Assembly (NCBI GenBank): GCA_009711825.1
Contig: VEMY01000058.1
Span: 1 to 35,081, forward strand
Length of the DNA stretch: 35,081 bases
Origin: Bacillota bacterium
GTDB lineage: Bacteria > Bacillota > Proteinivoracia > UBA4975 > VEMY01
Reading direction: 5' to 3'
Position numbers and translations under genes: made by a program. Positions 14,771 through 22,384 of the stretch are shown here, in pieces. The notes beneath the pieces were generated by a model. That model was not told the origin of the DNA. It worked only from the letters and a program-made list of their open reading frames with translations, and did no database searches. Each line of letters starts with the position of its first letter. Position 1 is the stretch's first letter.

Positions 14771-15832
14771 ATGACGAAATGGAAGTTTCTGTCCTCCTAC
14801 AAGTACGACCTGGCGGCCTTTTGTAATTTGTTTACCCTCGATTCGCGATACCAAGAGCTGCATAATGAGGCCTGGCAACGCTTCCAACCCCTGATTGAAG
14901 ACAGCGCTGAGCATACTGCCTTTGCACAGCAGTTGAACCAGTCTGGAGTTTTGGTCAGCAGTGCCCTGAGCGCAATTTTTGATAGCTATGAATATAATGG
15001 CGACGACATCGATGAGCTTTGTCGGGTGCTTGATGACTCAAAATTACTGCAGACCCGGCTTCGCGACTATTTCCTGGACACGGGAATACTTACCGCCGAA
15101 ACCTGGGAGGCATACAAACCGATGATGCCGGCCTTCAGCGCTTTGGCCAAGTATGCCCATAACAATGGTTTTGCCGAATGGTGGCATAAGCGGTGTCTGC
15201 CGGAAATTGAAGAGCGGTGCGCGGAGTTTGAACGCAATGCCGAAAGCTACCCGGTGCTAGAAGCGATCAATAGTTTGCTGGGCAGAAAGTATGCCCTGCC
15301 GCACCCGCAAATCACTGTGTATGTCTGTAAGTACTCGGCGCCCAATGGCACCAGCCTCATCAACCAGAGCTTTGTTACAGATCTGCGCTGGCCGCTGAAA
15401 ACCACGGTGCCCATCGCCCTCCATGAAATGATGCACCCGCCCTTTGACCGACACCGCATCACTGAGATCGCGGAATCGCTGGTGGCCGATGAGTTGGTAA
15501 TCGCTGCCCGGGCCCGGCTCGCCCCCGGTAATTATTCCACGCCGTTGTTCTTTGTTGAGGAGAATATTGTCGAGGCCGCCCATATCTACCTGGCAGAGCA
15601 AATGGGCCTGGAGGATAATCCCCTGCAATACTTTATCGACCACGATAACGCCACCCATGTGCTTTCGCCGCTGATTTACACATACTTAAAGCGCTGGCAG
15701 GCCGGAGATGAGCTCAGCTTGGAACAGGCGGTTGAGCGGATGGCAGCAGAGGGAATTTTGGAAGCGGGAAAAATTAAGTCCCTATATAATGAACTCTACG
15801 CCCAGGCAGGAATCAGTCATCCCTATAAATAA
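14771..15832 (+). CDS. uncharacterised HExxH (zincin-like) protein
   Basis: The start at ATG 14771 has AGAGAGG nine bases upstream; an earlier ATG at 14762 has none. The 353-residue protein has no signal peptide or membrane segment, so it is cytoplasmic. Its centre carries HEMMH (H218, E219, H222), preceded by hydrophobic TTVPIA. A downstream segment, ENIVEAAHIYLAEQ about 60 residues later, could supply the third zinc ligand (Glu or His). The N-terminal third is helical and acidic, without a named domain. I could not assign a family. It could be a peptidase or a structural zincin-like protein. It is followed by a hairpin and has no operon partner. Confidence 0.8.
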   Translation: MTKWKFLSSYKYDLAAFCNLFTLDSRYQELHNEAWQRFQPLIEDSAEHTAFAQQLNQSGVLVSSALSAIFDSYEYNGDDIDELCRVLDDSKLLQTRLRDYFLDTGILTAETWEAYKPMMPAFSALAKYAHNNGFAEWWHKRCLPEIEERCAEFERNAESYPVLEAINSLLGRKYALPHPQITVYVCKYSAPNGTSLINQSFVTDLRWPLKTTVPIALHEMMHPPFDRHRITEIAESLVADELVIAARARLAPGNYSTPLFFVEENIVEAAHIYLAEQMGLEDNPLQYFIDHDNATHVLSPLIYTYLKRWQAGDELSLEQAVERMAAEGILEAGKIKSLYNELYAQAGISHPYK

Positions 15833-15834
15833 AA

Positions 15835-15857
15835 AACAGAACCTGCACGGTTCTGTT
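15835..15857. terminator. hairpin after the HExxH gene, stronger on the minus strand
   Basis: AACAGAACC (15835-15843) and GGTTCTGTT (15849-15857) make a 9-bp stem with a 5-nt loop. On the plus strand only two T follow the arm; on the minus strand six T follow. It therefore reads best as a minus-strand terminator, although no minus gene ends there. The stretch 15858-15973 has no gene that I recognise. Confidence 0.6.
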
Positions 15858-15973
15858 CCGGTGGTGAAGCAAACATCACTTGGCTGATTCCCCTCGGCCT
15901 GAAAAAATGTCTCCTTCATTCCACTCGCTACAATATACGTATACAGCCAACAGAATATGAGGGTGAGTACAGC

Positions 15974-16001
15974 AAAAGAGCGCAATCAGCGCTCTTTTTT
16001 T
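15974..16001. terminator. bidirectional terminator beside topoisomerase III
   Basis: AAAAGAGCGC (15974-15983) and GCGCTCTTTT (15989-15998) form a 10-bp stem with a 5-nt loop. Both strands have T runs, so it can end topB (minus) and any plus-strand readthrough. Confidence 0.85.
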
Positions 16002-18090
16002 AATCGTCCTTTTTCTCCAATGCCGCCTTCAGAGCATCGGCCATGCTGCCGGTCAGCGGCTTTTCTTCTTTGTACTTGTTCACCAGCTGCTTTTGCTTGC
16101 GTGTGTCTACCCGTTTTTCGCCGTCCAATTGTTCTATCACATTGCATGGGCGGCAGTGGAAGAACTTGCCCGCTTTGCCCTTGCGCAGTTCCATCTTCTT
16201 ATGGCACTGGGGACAGCGTTTGTTGGTTAGGTTCTTTTCATCCTTCAAGCGGTAATTGCATTCCCGGTTGGGACAGACCAGCATCTTGCCCTGGCGCCCC
16301 TTGCGTTCCCGCAGGTGTTCACCGCAGTGGGGGCAGCGGGCCCGGGAGACATTGTGGGGCACATACTTTTTCTCGCTCGCGGCCACCTCCCGGACAATTT
16401 CCCGGGTTCGCTGGCGAATTTCTGTCAGGAATTTCTCCATATTGCCTGTGCCGCGGGCGATGTTCTCCAGTTCTCGCTCCCAGCGGGCGGTAAGTTCCGG
16501 CGAACGCAGATCGCTGACCACCAGGTCCAAAAGCTGCATACCCTTGGCAGTCGGGTTCAATGCAGAGCCCTTACGCTCAATCGTCTCGCTGTTTAGGAGC
16601 TTTTCGATGATATCGGCCCGGGTGGCGGGGGTGCCGAGATTATGCTTCTCCATCAGCGAGAGCAAACTCGCCTCGGTATGTCGGGTCGGCGGTGTGGTTT
16701 GCCCCGGCTTCAGTTGACAGCGCCGCACCGGCAATTTGTCCCCCTTATTCAGGGGAGGGAGACTTTGACTGCCTTCCTCGTTCTCTTCCTTTTCATAGAC
16801 CGCCTTCCAGCCCGCGTCCTTCATAATCCGGCCGCTGGCCTGAAACTGCTCGCCGCCAATTGTCAGCGTCACCTGCGTTTCATCATAGCGGCAGGGCGGA
16901 TAGAAGAGGGCGATAAACCGGCGCACAATCAGGTCGTAGAGCCGGCGCTCGTCATTGGTCAGCACGCCTAGCTGCAGCGTCTCGTCAGTGGGGATGATGG
17001 CATGGTGATCACTGACCTTGCTGTCATCCACAACCCGCTTGCCCGGTTGCAGCGGTCGGGTGGTCAGGGGTCGCGCCAGGCTGGCATAGGGTCCGACCGC
17101 CACCGCCTTCATACGCGCCGGCAGCGTGCTCACCATGTCGCTGCTCAAGTGGCGGGAGTCGGTGCGGGGGTAGGTGACCAACTTATGCTGCTCATAGAGG
17201 CGTTGCAAGACATTAGAAGTCTGCTTGGCGGAAAAGCCATAGCGCTTGTTGGCGTCTCGCTGCAGTTCGGTGAGGTCATAGGCCAGTGGCGACGGCTCCA
17301 CCCGCTCCCGGATCTTGACTTCGCTTACGAGAGCGTCCTTGCCCACCACCTTTGCCAGCAGCTCCTCAGCGGTGTCCTTGGCAAACAAGCGCCCATCCTG
17401 CTTACCACGCCATTGGCCCCGGAAGCGACCGAGATCAGCCTCCAGCGTCCAGTAATTCTTGGGGCGAAAGGCACGGATTTCCTGCTCCCGCTGCACCAGC
17501 ATGGCCAGAGTAGGGGTTTGCACCCGGCCAGCCGCCAATTGGGCGTTGTACTTGCTGGTCAGGGCCCGGGTGATGTTGAGGCCAATCAGCCAGTCCGCCT
17601 CCGCGCGGCAAACCGCCGAGCGAAAGAGGTTGTCGTAGTTCTTGCCCGGGCGCAGATTGGCAAAGCCGTCTTTAATCGCCCGGTCGGTTTGGGAGGAAAT
17701 CCACAGGCGTTTAAAGGGCTTTTGCCAGTGGACCAATTCCATAATCCAGCGTGCTACCAACTCCCCCTCGCGGCCGGCGTCGGTAGCAATAATCAGCTCC
17801 CCCAAATCCTTGCGTTTGCAGAGCGAGTTAATCGCCTTGAACTGGTGGGAAGTCTGGCGGATGACTTTCAACTTCATGCGCTTAGGCGTAATCGGCAGAT
17901 CCTCCATGCGCCAGGTGGCGTACTTTTTATCGTAGTCCTCGGGCTCGGCCAACTCCACCAGGTGGCCTAGGGCCCAGGTCACCACATAGCGGGGACCCTC
18001 AAAATGACTCTTCTGTTTTTGCGTACAGCCCAGCACCCGGGCCAGCTCCCGGGCCACGCTGGGCTTTTCAGCCAGCACCAAAGATTTCAT
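16000..18090 (-). CDS. topB: DNA topoisomerase III (type IA)
   Basis: The 696-residue enzyme relaxes negatively supercoiled DNA and decatenates replication and recombination intermediates. The Toprim domain is at the N-terminus (LVLAEKPSVARELARVL and DAGREGELVARW). The active-site tyrosine lies in VTYPRTDSRHL, near residue 315. The central domain carries AAGRVQTPTLAML and HHAIIPTDE, and later HNLGTPATRADIIEKL. The C-terminus adds two zinc-ribbon-like Cys clusters: CPHCGEHL with CPNREC, and CPQCHKKM with CRPC. Length matches the TopB family. A GAGGAG site precedes the ATG and TATAAT lies upstream (18117-18122 on the minus strand). It sits alone with no obvious operon partner. Confidence 0.95.
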   Translation of the reverse strand: MKSLVLAEKPSVARELARVLGCTQKQKSHFEGPRYVVTWALGHLVELAEPEDYDKKYATWRMEDLPITPKRMKLKVIRQTSHQFKAINSLCKRKDLGELIIATDAGREGELVARWIMELVHWQKPFKRLWISSQTDRAIKDGFANLRPGKNYDNLFRSAVCRAEADWLIGLNITRALTSKYNAQLAAGRVQTPTLAMLVQREQEIRAFRPKNYWTLEADLGRFRGQWRGKQDGRLFAKDTAEELLAKVVGKDALVSEVKIRERVEPSPLAYDLTELQRDANKRYGFSAKQTSNVLQRLYEQHKLVTYPRTDSRHLSSDMVSTLPARMKAVAVGPYASLARPLTTRPLQPGKRVVDDSKVSDHHAIIPTDETLQLGVLTNDERRLYDLIVRRFIALFYPPCRYDETQVTLTIGGEQFQASGRIMKDAGWKAVYEKEENEEGSQSLPPLNKGDKLPVRRCQLKPGQTTPPTRHTEASLLSLMEKHNLGTPATRADIIEKLLNSETIERKGSALNPTAKGMQLLDLVVSDLRSPELTARWERELENIARGTGNMEKFLTEIRQRTREIVREVAASEKKYVPHNVSRARCPHCGEHLRERKGRQGKMLVCPNRECNYRLKDEKNLTNKRCPQCHKKMELRKGKAGKFFHCRPCNVIEQLDGEKRVDTRKQKQLVNKYKEEKPLTGSMADALKAALEKKDD

Positions 18091-18116
18091 AATCCAACTC
18101 CTCAGGCTTTTTCCTC

Positions 18117-18122
18117 ATTATA
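18117..18122 (-). promoter_or_regulatory. candidate -10 element of topB
   Basis: TATAAT on the minus strand, 27 bases before the topB ATG. A -35-like TTGGGG lies at 19 bp, which is poor, so only the -10 is supported. Confidence 0.4.
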
Positions 18123-18177
18123 ACATAGTGGGTCGGCTCCCCCCCAAGGCGCCCAAATGCCCACCCCGGAAGGGAGC

Positions 18178-18241
18178 GCCCACCCAGGGACGGAGGTTAA
18201 TTGCGCCATCCTGCCCACCTGGGGACGGAGGTTAGCTGCGC
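18178..18241 (+). repeat. two tandem copies of a 29-bp GGGACGGAGGTTA repeat
   Basis: Copies run 18178-18206 and 18213-18241, with a period of 35 bp. Each has the form GCCCA-N-GGGACGGAGGTTA-N-GCGC. The same motif recurs as the terminal repeats at 20674 and 20819 and, with a changed right half, at 28988. They are in the gap before the signal peptidase gene. Confidence 0.85.
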
Positions 18242-18294
18242 CATTTTGCGACATTTCAATGCTCGGACAGAAACAAACCAGGAAAATATCGCAC

Positions 18295-18405
18295 ATTGGG
18301 GGAATATCCCGCCAACTAAGGTAAATAATACCGTAAGCAAAGTTCCCAATATCTCGTAAGAAATGACAGCGAAAGGGGATAAATCCCGTACGTTTGTAAA
18401 GCTGT
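18295..18405 (+). other. possible structured 5' leader of the SipW operon
   Basis: Two nested hairpin units are visible. In the first, ATTGGG (18295-18300) pairs with CCCAAT (18345-18350), enclosing GGTA/TACC (18320-18332). In the second, ACAGC (18366-18370) pairs with GCTGT (18401-18405), enclosing GGGA/TCCC (18376-18387). The block ends seven bases before the GAGGAGG binding site of sipW. It does not match a riboswitch consensus that I can confirm. The rest of 18242-18426 shows no gene. Confidence 0.35.
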
Positions 18406-18426
18406 GCAGTGAGGAGGTAAGCCGGG

Positions 18427-19023
18427 ATGTTAGCAAAACTCAACTTGAACTTTAATAAACAACGTTTCCATCGGGTTATAAAAATCAGTGGCAATGTGGC
18501 AATGGTCTGCTTGCTGTTATTTATGGCTGCGATGGTTTTTTATTCAGTCAAGAGCCGGCTGGATGGGGGTATCCCCCAAGTAGCCGGGCGGCATTTTTTT
18601 GTCGTCCTCTCGGGCAGCATGGAACCGGCAATTGGCACTGGCAGTTTGCTGGTGGTAAAACCGACAGAGGCGGAAGCGGTTCAGGTGGATGATATCATCA
18701 CCTACCATGACGGGCCACGGACCGTCACCCACCGGGTCATGGACATCAACTCCGACGGTAGCTTCATTACCAAAGGCGATGCCAACAATGTTCCCGACCT
18801 GGAGCCAGTGGCGCCGGGAGATTTAGTTGGCACCGTCACCGGCATTGTGCCGTTGGCGGGGTATGTAATTAACTTCGGCCAGACAAGAACAGGGATGTTG
18901 CTGCTTATTTTCCTGCCCGCCCTGGCGATTATGGCCCTGGAGTTCAGAAATCTCTACAGCTATGCAACGGAGTTGGATAACCGGCGCAAGCAAGAGCAAG
19001 CAAAGGGAGGTAATGACTCGTGA
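18427..19023 (+). CDS. sipW: type I signal peptidase, SipW/ER type
   Basis: A 198-residue membrane enzyme that cuts signal peptides of a few dedicated exported proteins. An N-terminal membrane helix (residues 20-40) is followed by the catalytic region. The serine lies in LSGSMEP (S64), and the general base is His102 in VTHRV. ER/archaeal-type peptidases use His in place of the Lys of ordinary SipS. Asp in KGDANNVPD completes the pattern. A second membrane helix lies near residues 155-175. GAGGAGG precedes the ATG. Its TGA overlaps the start of the next exported-protein gene, so it is coupled to its likely substrates downstream. Confidence 0.92.
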   Translation: MLAKLNLNFNKQRFHRVIKISGNVAMVCLLLFMAAMVFYSVKSRLDGGIPQVAGRHFFVVLSGSMEPAIGTGSLLVVKPTEAEAVQVDDIITYHDGPRTVTHRVMDINSDGSFITKGDANNVPDLEPVAPGDLVGTVTGIVPLAGYVINFGQTRTGMLLLIFLPALAIMALEFRNLYSYATELDNRRKQEQAKGGNDS

Positions 19024-19468
19024 TGATTATATTGAGATCTGCCGCAGTAATTGTAGTTTGCACTTTGGTTCTTGTTGGCAGCACTAACTTGCCAGTTGTA
19101 GAGACAAATTCCTACTTCACCAGTTCCGACAGCCGGGACATTGTTGTCTATGTCAAGGAAGAAACAGGACAGAGCGGACAGGAGACAATGACGACTATAG
19201 TTTGGAAGGCTATATGCCATATGGACCTGAGAATCAAAAAATAGCTGTCGAACCAATGCCCCTGAACAGCTTATGGGGCCGAAACAATGTCTTGCACAAT
19301 ATGGATGCAGAAGAAGCTCTTGCTAACGGATATGCAGCTGTGTATAAGCTTGAAATTGAGCTTCCAAAAGAAACAGGCAACCATTATCAAGACGCTGAGT
19401 TTAGTACTAATCTAGTTGTAGAAGCTGTTCAGTCTGATAACAATTCAGATATAGAGTGGAGCAATTAG
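19023..19468 (+). pseudogene. frameshifted SipW-type exported protein (TasA/camelysin-like)
   Basis: The ATG at 19023 overlaps the sipW TGA and has GGGAGGT upstream. The first frame encodes a signal segment (MIILRSAAVIVVCTLVLVG), then SYFTSSDSRD, which fits a SipW-type cleavage region. It runs out of frame and stops at 19244. A second frame (from about 19175) continues NDDYSLEGYMPYGPENQ... to a stop at 19468. The two pieces join well if the frame shifts by one base between about 19160 and 19195, where ACAGG-type short repeats lie. A joined product would be about 147 residues. It may be a decayed gene or a sequencing or assembly error. No slippery site was recognised. Confidence 0.7.
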
Positions 19469-19478
19469 TAACTAATAG

Positions 19479-19498
19479 GTGCGCCCTTCGGGGCGCAC
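19479..19498 (+). other. 8-bp hairpin with UUCG loop
   Basis: GTGCGCCC (19479-19486) and GGGCGCAC (19491-19498) close a TTCG tetraloop. No T run follows, so it more likely stabilises or divides the sipW operon mRNA than ends it. Confidence 0.65.
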
Positions 19499-19527
19499 AT
19501 CCCATCTCCTAATTAAGGAGGGAAAAC

Positions 19528-20103
19528 ATGCGCAATAGGTTTTATGTGATCCTAAGTTGTATACTGTTATCTACATTGCTGGTCAGTCAGACCTGGTCTT
19601 GGTTCACCGACCGGGCCACAGCTTCTTTTGATACTAGTTTTACCGCTGGCAAACTCAAAATTACCATAATTGAGCCCGATGGTGAGGGCAATCTGCTTTT
19701 TGATAGCCCCAGTTCCGAGCCAGAATTGACGATAAAGAATACCGGAACCCTGGATGCGAAAATTAGAGGGTTTCTTGTGTTCGAACAAGCCGATTGGGGA
19801 CTATTCCATAAAAATGTACGCCTAGATGTGTTTGAACTGGATGACGAAGGCAACGAGATCAAAAAGATCGTTGACCACAAAAAGTTTACGGTAATATCTC
19901 AAGAAGGTTTTATTCTTACCAAAGATGATGAAGTGCTGACCGTGGGTGAAACGATGAATCTGAAATTCAAGTTGTATAATACGATGCCTGAGTCATCGAA
20001 TGTTAGCCATGAACTGGAAGGCCAGATTATCTTCACCGCTTACCAAGTCAACGACGATGGTTGGTTGGACTATCCGGTGCCCGTTTACGGAGGGGATGAC
20101 TAA
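19528..20103 (+). CDS. SipW-dependent exported protein, TasA/camelysin-like
   Basis: The 191-residue protein has a signal peptide of the SipW-dependent type. Hydrophobic residues 5-22 end in SWFTDRATASF, followed by TSFTAGKLKITI, matching the (A/S)xFTD..FTAG pattern of TasA and camelysin precursors. The mature part is a beta-rich domain with a PELTIKNTGTLDAKI-like start. The sequence is acidic and has no C-terminal anchor. An AAGGAGGG site precedes the ATG. By family analogy it may form surface fibres or matrix, or act as a camelysin-like protein. The SipW enzyme next door is the likely processing partner. Its stop overlaps the next start (TAATG). Confidence 0.87.
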   Translation: MRNRFYVILSCILLSTLLVSQTWSWFTDRATASFDTSFTAGKLKITIIEPDGEGNLLFDSPSSEPELTIKNTGTLDAKIRGFLVFEQADWGLFHKNVRLDVFELDDEGNEIKKIVDHKKFTVISQEGFILTKDDEVLTVGETMNLKFKLYNTMPESSNVSHELEGQIIFTAYQVNDDGWLDYPVPVYGGDD

Positions 20104-20681
20104 TGTATAAAAAACTAGTTCGCCTCAGCGCTGTGTTGAGTATAACCATACTCTTCATTCTTACCGGCTTGCTGCTGATTCTGCCTGCTCCCGTCCACGC
20201 CTTCGAGATCGAAATTCGGGAAATGAGCATCACCGTCCTCGACGATACCCCGATTTTTTCCGAGTCGAACATGGCCCCCGGCGACAATGCTGCTTCCGCC
20301 GCCACCGTTAGCAACACCGGTGAGGATGCCTTTGACCTCTCGCTCAGCGTCGAACTGGCGGCAGGCGATGAACTGCTCTACGAGCTCTTGGTCATCGAAA
20401 TCGGCGATGGCGACTCAAGTTACTATCGGGGCCCCCTGCACCGCCTCGACGGCGCCCCCCTGGGTGAAATCGCCGGTGGCGAAGTCCGGGAGCTGGACAT
20501 GGCTGTCAGTTTACCCGCCTCTGCCGGCAATGAATACCAGGGTAAGGAAATCAAAGTGAGCTTTATCTTCACCGGACATGGTGAGTCGATGCCGGTAACC
20601 GGGACCAATATCAACTGGCTGTTGATTCCCGGCCTGTTGTTGGCAGCCATCGGCGGCTTCCTCGTCCTCAAGCGCCCATAG
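20103..20681 (+). CDS. surface protein with LPXTG-like C-terminal anchor
   Basis: The 192-residue protein has a signal peptide of about 35 residues (ending VHAFE) and a beta-rich ectodomain. Its C-terminus is MPVTGTN, then a 20-residue hydrophobic helix and KRP. That is the order of a sortase-type sorting signal, with MPVTG in place of LPXTG. GGAGGGG lies before the ATG, which overlaps the previous TAA. It resembles the protein encoded at 20873. The stop codon TAG falls in the left terminal repeat of the MITE-like element, so the last two residues may come from the repeat. No sortase is in the window, so anchoring is inferred; it could just be a membrane tail. Confidence 0.82.
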   Translation: MYKKLVRLSAVLSITILFILTGLLLILPAPVHAFEIEIREMSITVLDDTPIFSESNMAPGDNAASAATVSNTGEDAFDLSLSVELAAGDELLYELLVIEIGDGDSSYYRGPLHRLDGAPLGEIAGGEVRELDMAVSLPASAGNEYQGKEIKVSFIFTGHGESMPVTGTNINWLLIPGLLLAAIGGFLVLKRP

Positions 20682-20847
20682 GGGGACGGAGGTTAGCTGG
20701 GCACAACTAATGCAACATTAGGGACTCACCTTAGTGTTGCATTTTCTGCATCTTGCAGGGAACAATTTGATGTGAAGACTAAACCAGCGTCCCTGGTTTG
20801 CAGGAGGAATACGAAATTGCCCAGTTAACCTCCGTCCCCGGATGGGC
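20674..20847. mobile_element. MITE-like element with 29-bp terminal inverted repeats
   Basis: The 174-bp element is bounded by 20674-20702 and 20819-20847, which match as inverted copies at 26 of 29 positions. Both have GGGGACGGAGGTTA at the core. The interior has no ORF. It holds hairpins: AATGCAACA with TGTTGCATT (20709-20746) plus four T, and AAACCAG with CTGGTTT (20781-20799). A CAGGAGGAATA string occurs near its right end (20801) and again as the RBS of the following gene (20861). No target-site duplication is obvious. Alternatively, two dispersed repeats lie in opposite orientation by chance. Confidence 0.65.
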
Positions 20848-20872
20848 AATTAAGTTCAGCCAGGAGGAATAA

Positions 20873-21448
20873 ATGTTCAAGCGGTATGTTGGCTTTTTGG
20901 TGGTAACTGTCATTTTGATGGCATTGCTCTTTGCCGCCGTGCTATTGATGGGGCCCCCTAGAAGCGTACTGGAATCAAGTGTTCATGAGCTGCAGCTTGA
21001 AGTTGTGGGTGATATGCCTGTGTTTTCCTCACCGACTGGTGAGACGGACACGGATAGCTCTCTTACCTTTGCCAACACCACTGACCAGGCGCTGCAATTT
21101 TTCTTGCAGGCGCAGGTGGAAGCTGGCGAGTTAGCCCTGTTTGACTTACTGACAATCGAAGTTTCCTCTGGTGAGTCGGGCTATTACTACGGACCCCTGA
21201 GCCGTCTGCACGGCATTCCCCTGGGCGAGCTGGCGGCCGATGAGGTTCGGGAGCTGGAGCTGGAGGTAAGTCTCCCTGCCGCCGATAAAGAGTTTGATGA
21301 CCAGGTGGTTGCTGTCAGTTTTGAGATCACCGGGCAAGGCGATACTATTCCACTAACCCAGGCAAATATCGACTGGCTGCTGATTCCCGGGCTGGCCCTC
21401 ACCGGGTCGGGATTGATTTTATATCTCCTGAACAAAGACTTTATCTAA
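20873..21448 (+). CDS. paralogous surface protein with degenerate sorting-like tail
   Basis: The 191-residue protein matches the one at 20103 along its length. Shared parts include SGESGYYYGPLSRLHGIPLGELAADEVRELELEVSLPA and the C-terminal WLLIPG followed by a hydrophobic helix. Its N-terminal hydrophobic segment covers residues 5-27. Where the paralog has MPVTG, this has IPLTQ, so the glycine required for sortase cleavage is missing. It may stay as a membrane protein. It is read from a good CAGGAGGAAT site after the MITE-like element and ends at a strong terminator. Function unknown; gene duplication is likely. Confidence 0.8.
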   Translation: MFKRYVGFLVVTVILMALLFAAVLLMGPPRSVLESSVHELQLEVVGDMPVFSSPTGETDTDSSLTFANTTDQALQFFLQAQVEAGELALFDLLTIEVSSGESGYYYGPLSRLHGIPLGELAADEVRELELEVSLPAADKEFDDQVVAVSFEITGQGDTIPLTQANIDWLLIPGLALTGSGLILYLLNKDFI

Positions 21449-21465
21449 TCTCACTAATCTAATCT

Positions 21466-21493
21466 CAATCCCCGCTTTCGCGGGGATTGTTTT
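21466..21493 (+). terminator. terminator of the SipW operon
   Basis: CAATCCCCGC (21466-21475) and GCGGGGATTG (21480-21489) form a 10-bp stem with a 4-nt loop, followed by TTTT. Confidence 0.85.
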
Positions 21494-21708
21494 ACTACAG
21501 GGATGGATGTTGACTGGACACTATCGGCACAACGGCGAAACCAAGCGTCAACTTGCTCACCGTCGGTAATAGAAACGCCAGCCGTGACTGATTCTTCAAC
21601 TACAGCCACCTCGCAATTACAATCGCTTTTTGGCGTCAGTTATTAGGGCCATGCAGGATTTTTTTATTTTTGCGAGAATATTCTCCATAAAGGCAGGGGG
21701 TGGAAGTG
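21494..21708. other. 215-bp stretch without recognised gene
   Basis: No promoter, repeat or RNA was identified. The minus strand has about 59 codons free of stops, but with no ATG and no binding site. I treat it as non-coding, possibly a gene remnant. Confidence 0.5.
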
Positions 21709-22359
21709 ATGAAAAAATTTTGGCCGCTTTTGGTGCTGTTAATTGTCTTGTTGTTGCCGGCCAACTGTTTGCTGCGAGATCGGGCTTTTATCCTCAATCC
21801 AGGCGCGGATATCCAGAGCTTTAATGCCGACGGCATGGAGAAACAGCTTACCCAGCGGTTTGAAGCGGAGTTTGATGAGATCTATATTGATATAGAAAGT
21901 TTAACCCTGATTTTGTCCGGAGAGGGAAAGATACGCGAGTTTGCAACAGACTTTACCGTGCCTGTTTCTGGACGCTATCACCAGTACCGACTGCAGGATA
22001 AGCGTGTTTCCCTGGTGGATGATAACTTCCAGGCCTTGGAGCATTTTCGTCTGCCTGTTGCAACTTTATTTTCATCCCTTGACCAGGCGCCCTGGTCGGA
22101 GCTATTGCTAGCTTTGCCCGAGGCAGACGGCTATTGGCTGAAGTTTGAGCGCTACTTGGATAATTTTGAACCCCAGGTTTTTGATGCTGATGATAGTATT
22201 GCTACCACTTATGTAGATGTCAACGGGTCAGTAATTCGTGTACCGTTACGGGAGGTTTCCTTGAACGGACCGACAATTATTGCCCGTTGCACGCCTCTGG
22301 ATGCCGATGGCTCAACCCAAGCCATGGCAATGCCCGAATTATTGATATTGCGTCCGTAA
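21709..22359 (+). CDS. hypothetical secreted or membrane-tethered protein, 216 residues
   Basis: ATG 21709 follows GGGGGTGG; an in-frame GTG at 21700 lacks spacing for that site. A hydrophobic N-terminal segment (residues 5-18) ends in LLPANC, a non-canonical lipobox (Asn before Cys). It may be a signal peptide or a membrane anchor. The remaining 190 residues are soluble, acidic, with strand-like segments such as EIYIDIESLTLILSGEG and a D-rich stretch near residue 165. No family was recognised. It stands between the SipW terminator and the pyr operon promoter, apparently on its own. Confidence 0.68.
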   Translation: MKKFWPLLVLLIVLLLPANCLLRDRAFILNPGADIQSFNADGMEKQLTQRFEAEFDEIYIDIESLTLILSGEGKIREFATDFTVPVSGRYHQYRLQDKRVSLVDDNFQALEHFRLPVATLFSSLDQAPWSELLLALPEADGYWLKFERYLDNFEPQVFDADDSIATTYVDVNGSVIRVPLREVSLNGPTIIARCTPLDADGSTQAMAMPELLILRP

Positions 22360-22384
22360 GCGAAAAATTTTCCATGATTTTCTG

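Noticed and set aside
15782-15985. Possible small minus-strand gene with an AAGGAGAC-like site inside
   Set aside because: Runs through two terminator-like hairpins, has a poor start and overlaps the HExxH gene; no family likeness.
17002-17970. Long plus-strand open frame opposite topB
   Set aside because: Antisense shadow of a high-GC coding gene; no RBS or family motifs.
18178-18248. CRISPR-like tandem repeat
   Set aside because: Only two units, 35-bp period with almost no spacer, and no cas genes; better explained by the dispersed 29-bp repeat.
18250-18413. c-di-GMP-I riboswitch before sipW
   Set aside because: Some GCAAAG-like strings are present, but the order and conserved positions do not fit the consensus.
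21500-21660. Minus-strand open stretch of about 59 codons
   Set aside because: No good start codon or RBS, and it crosses the terminator of the surface-protein operon.
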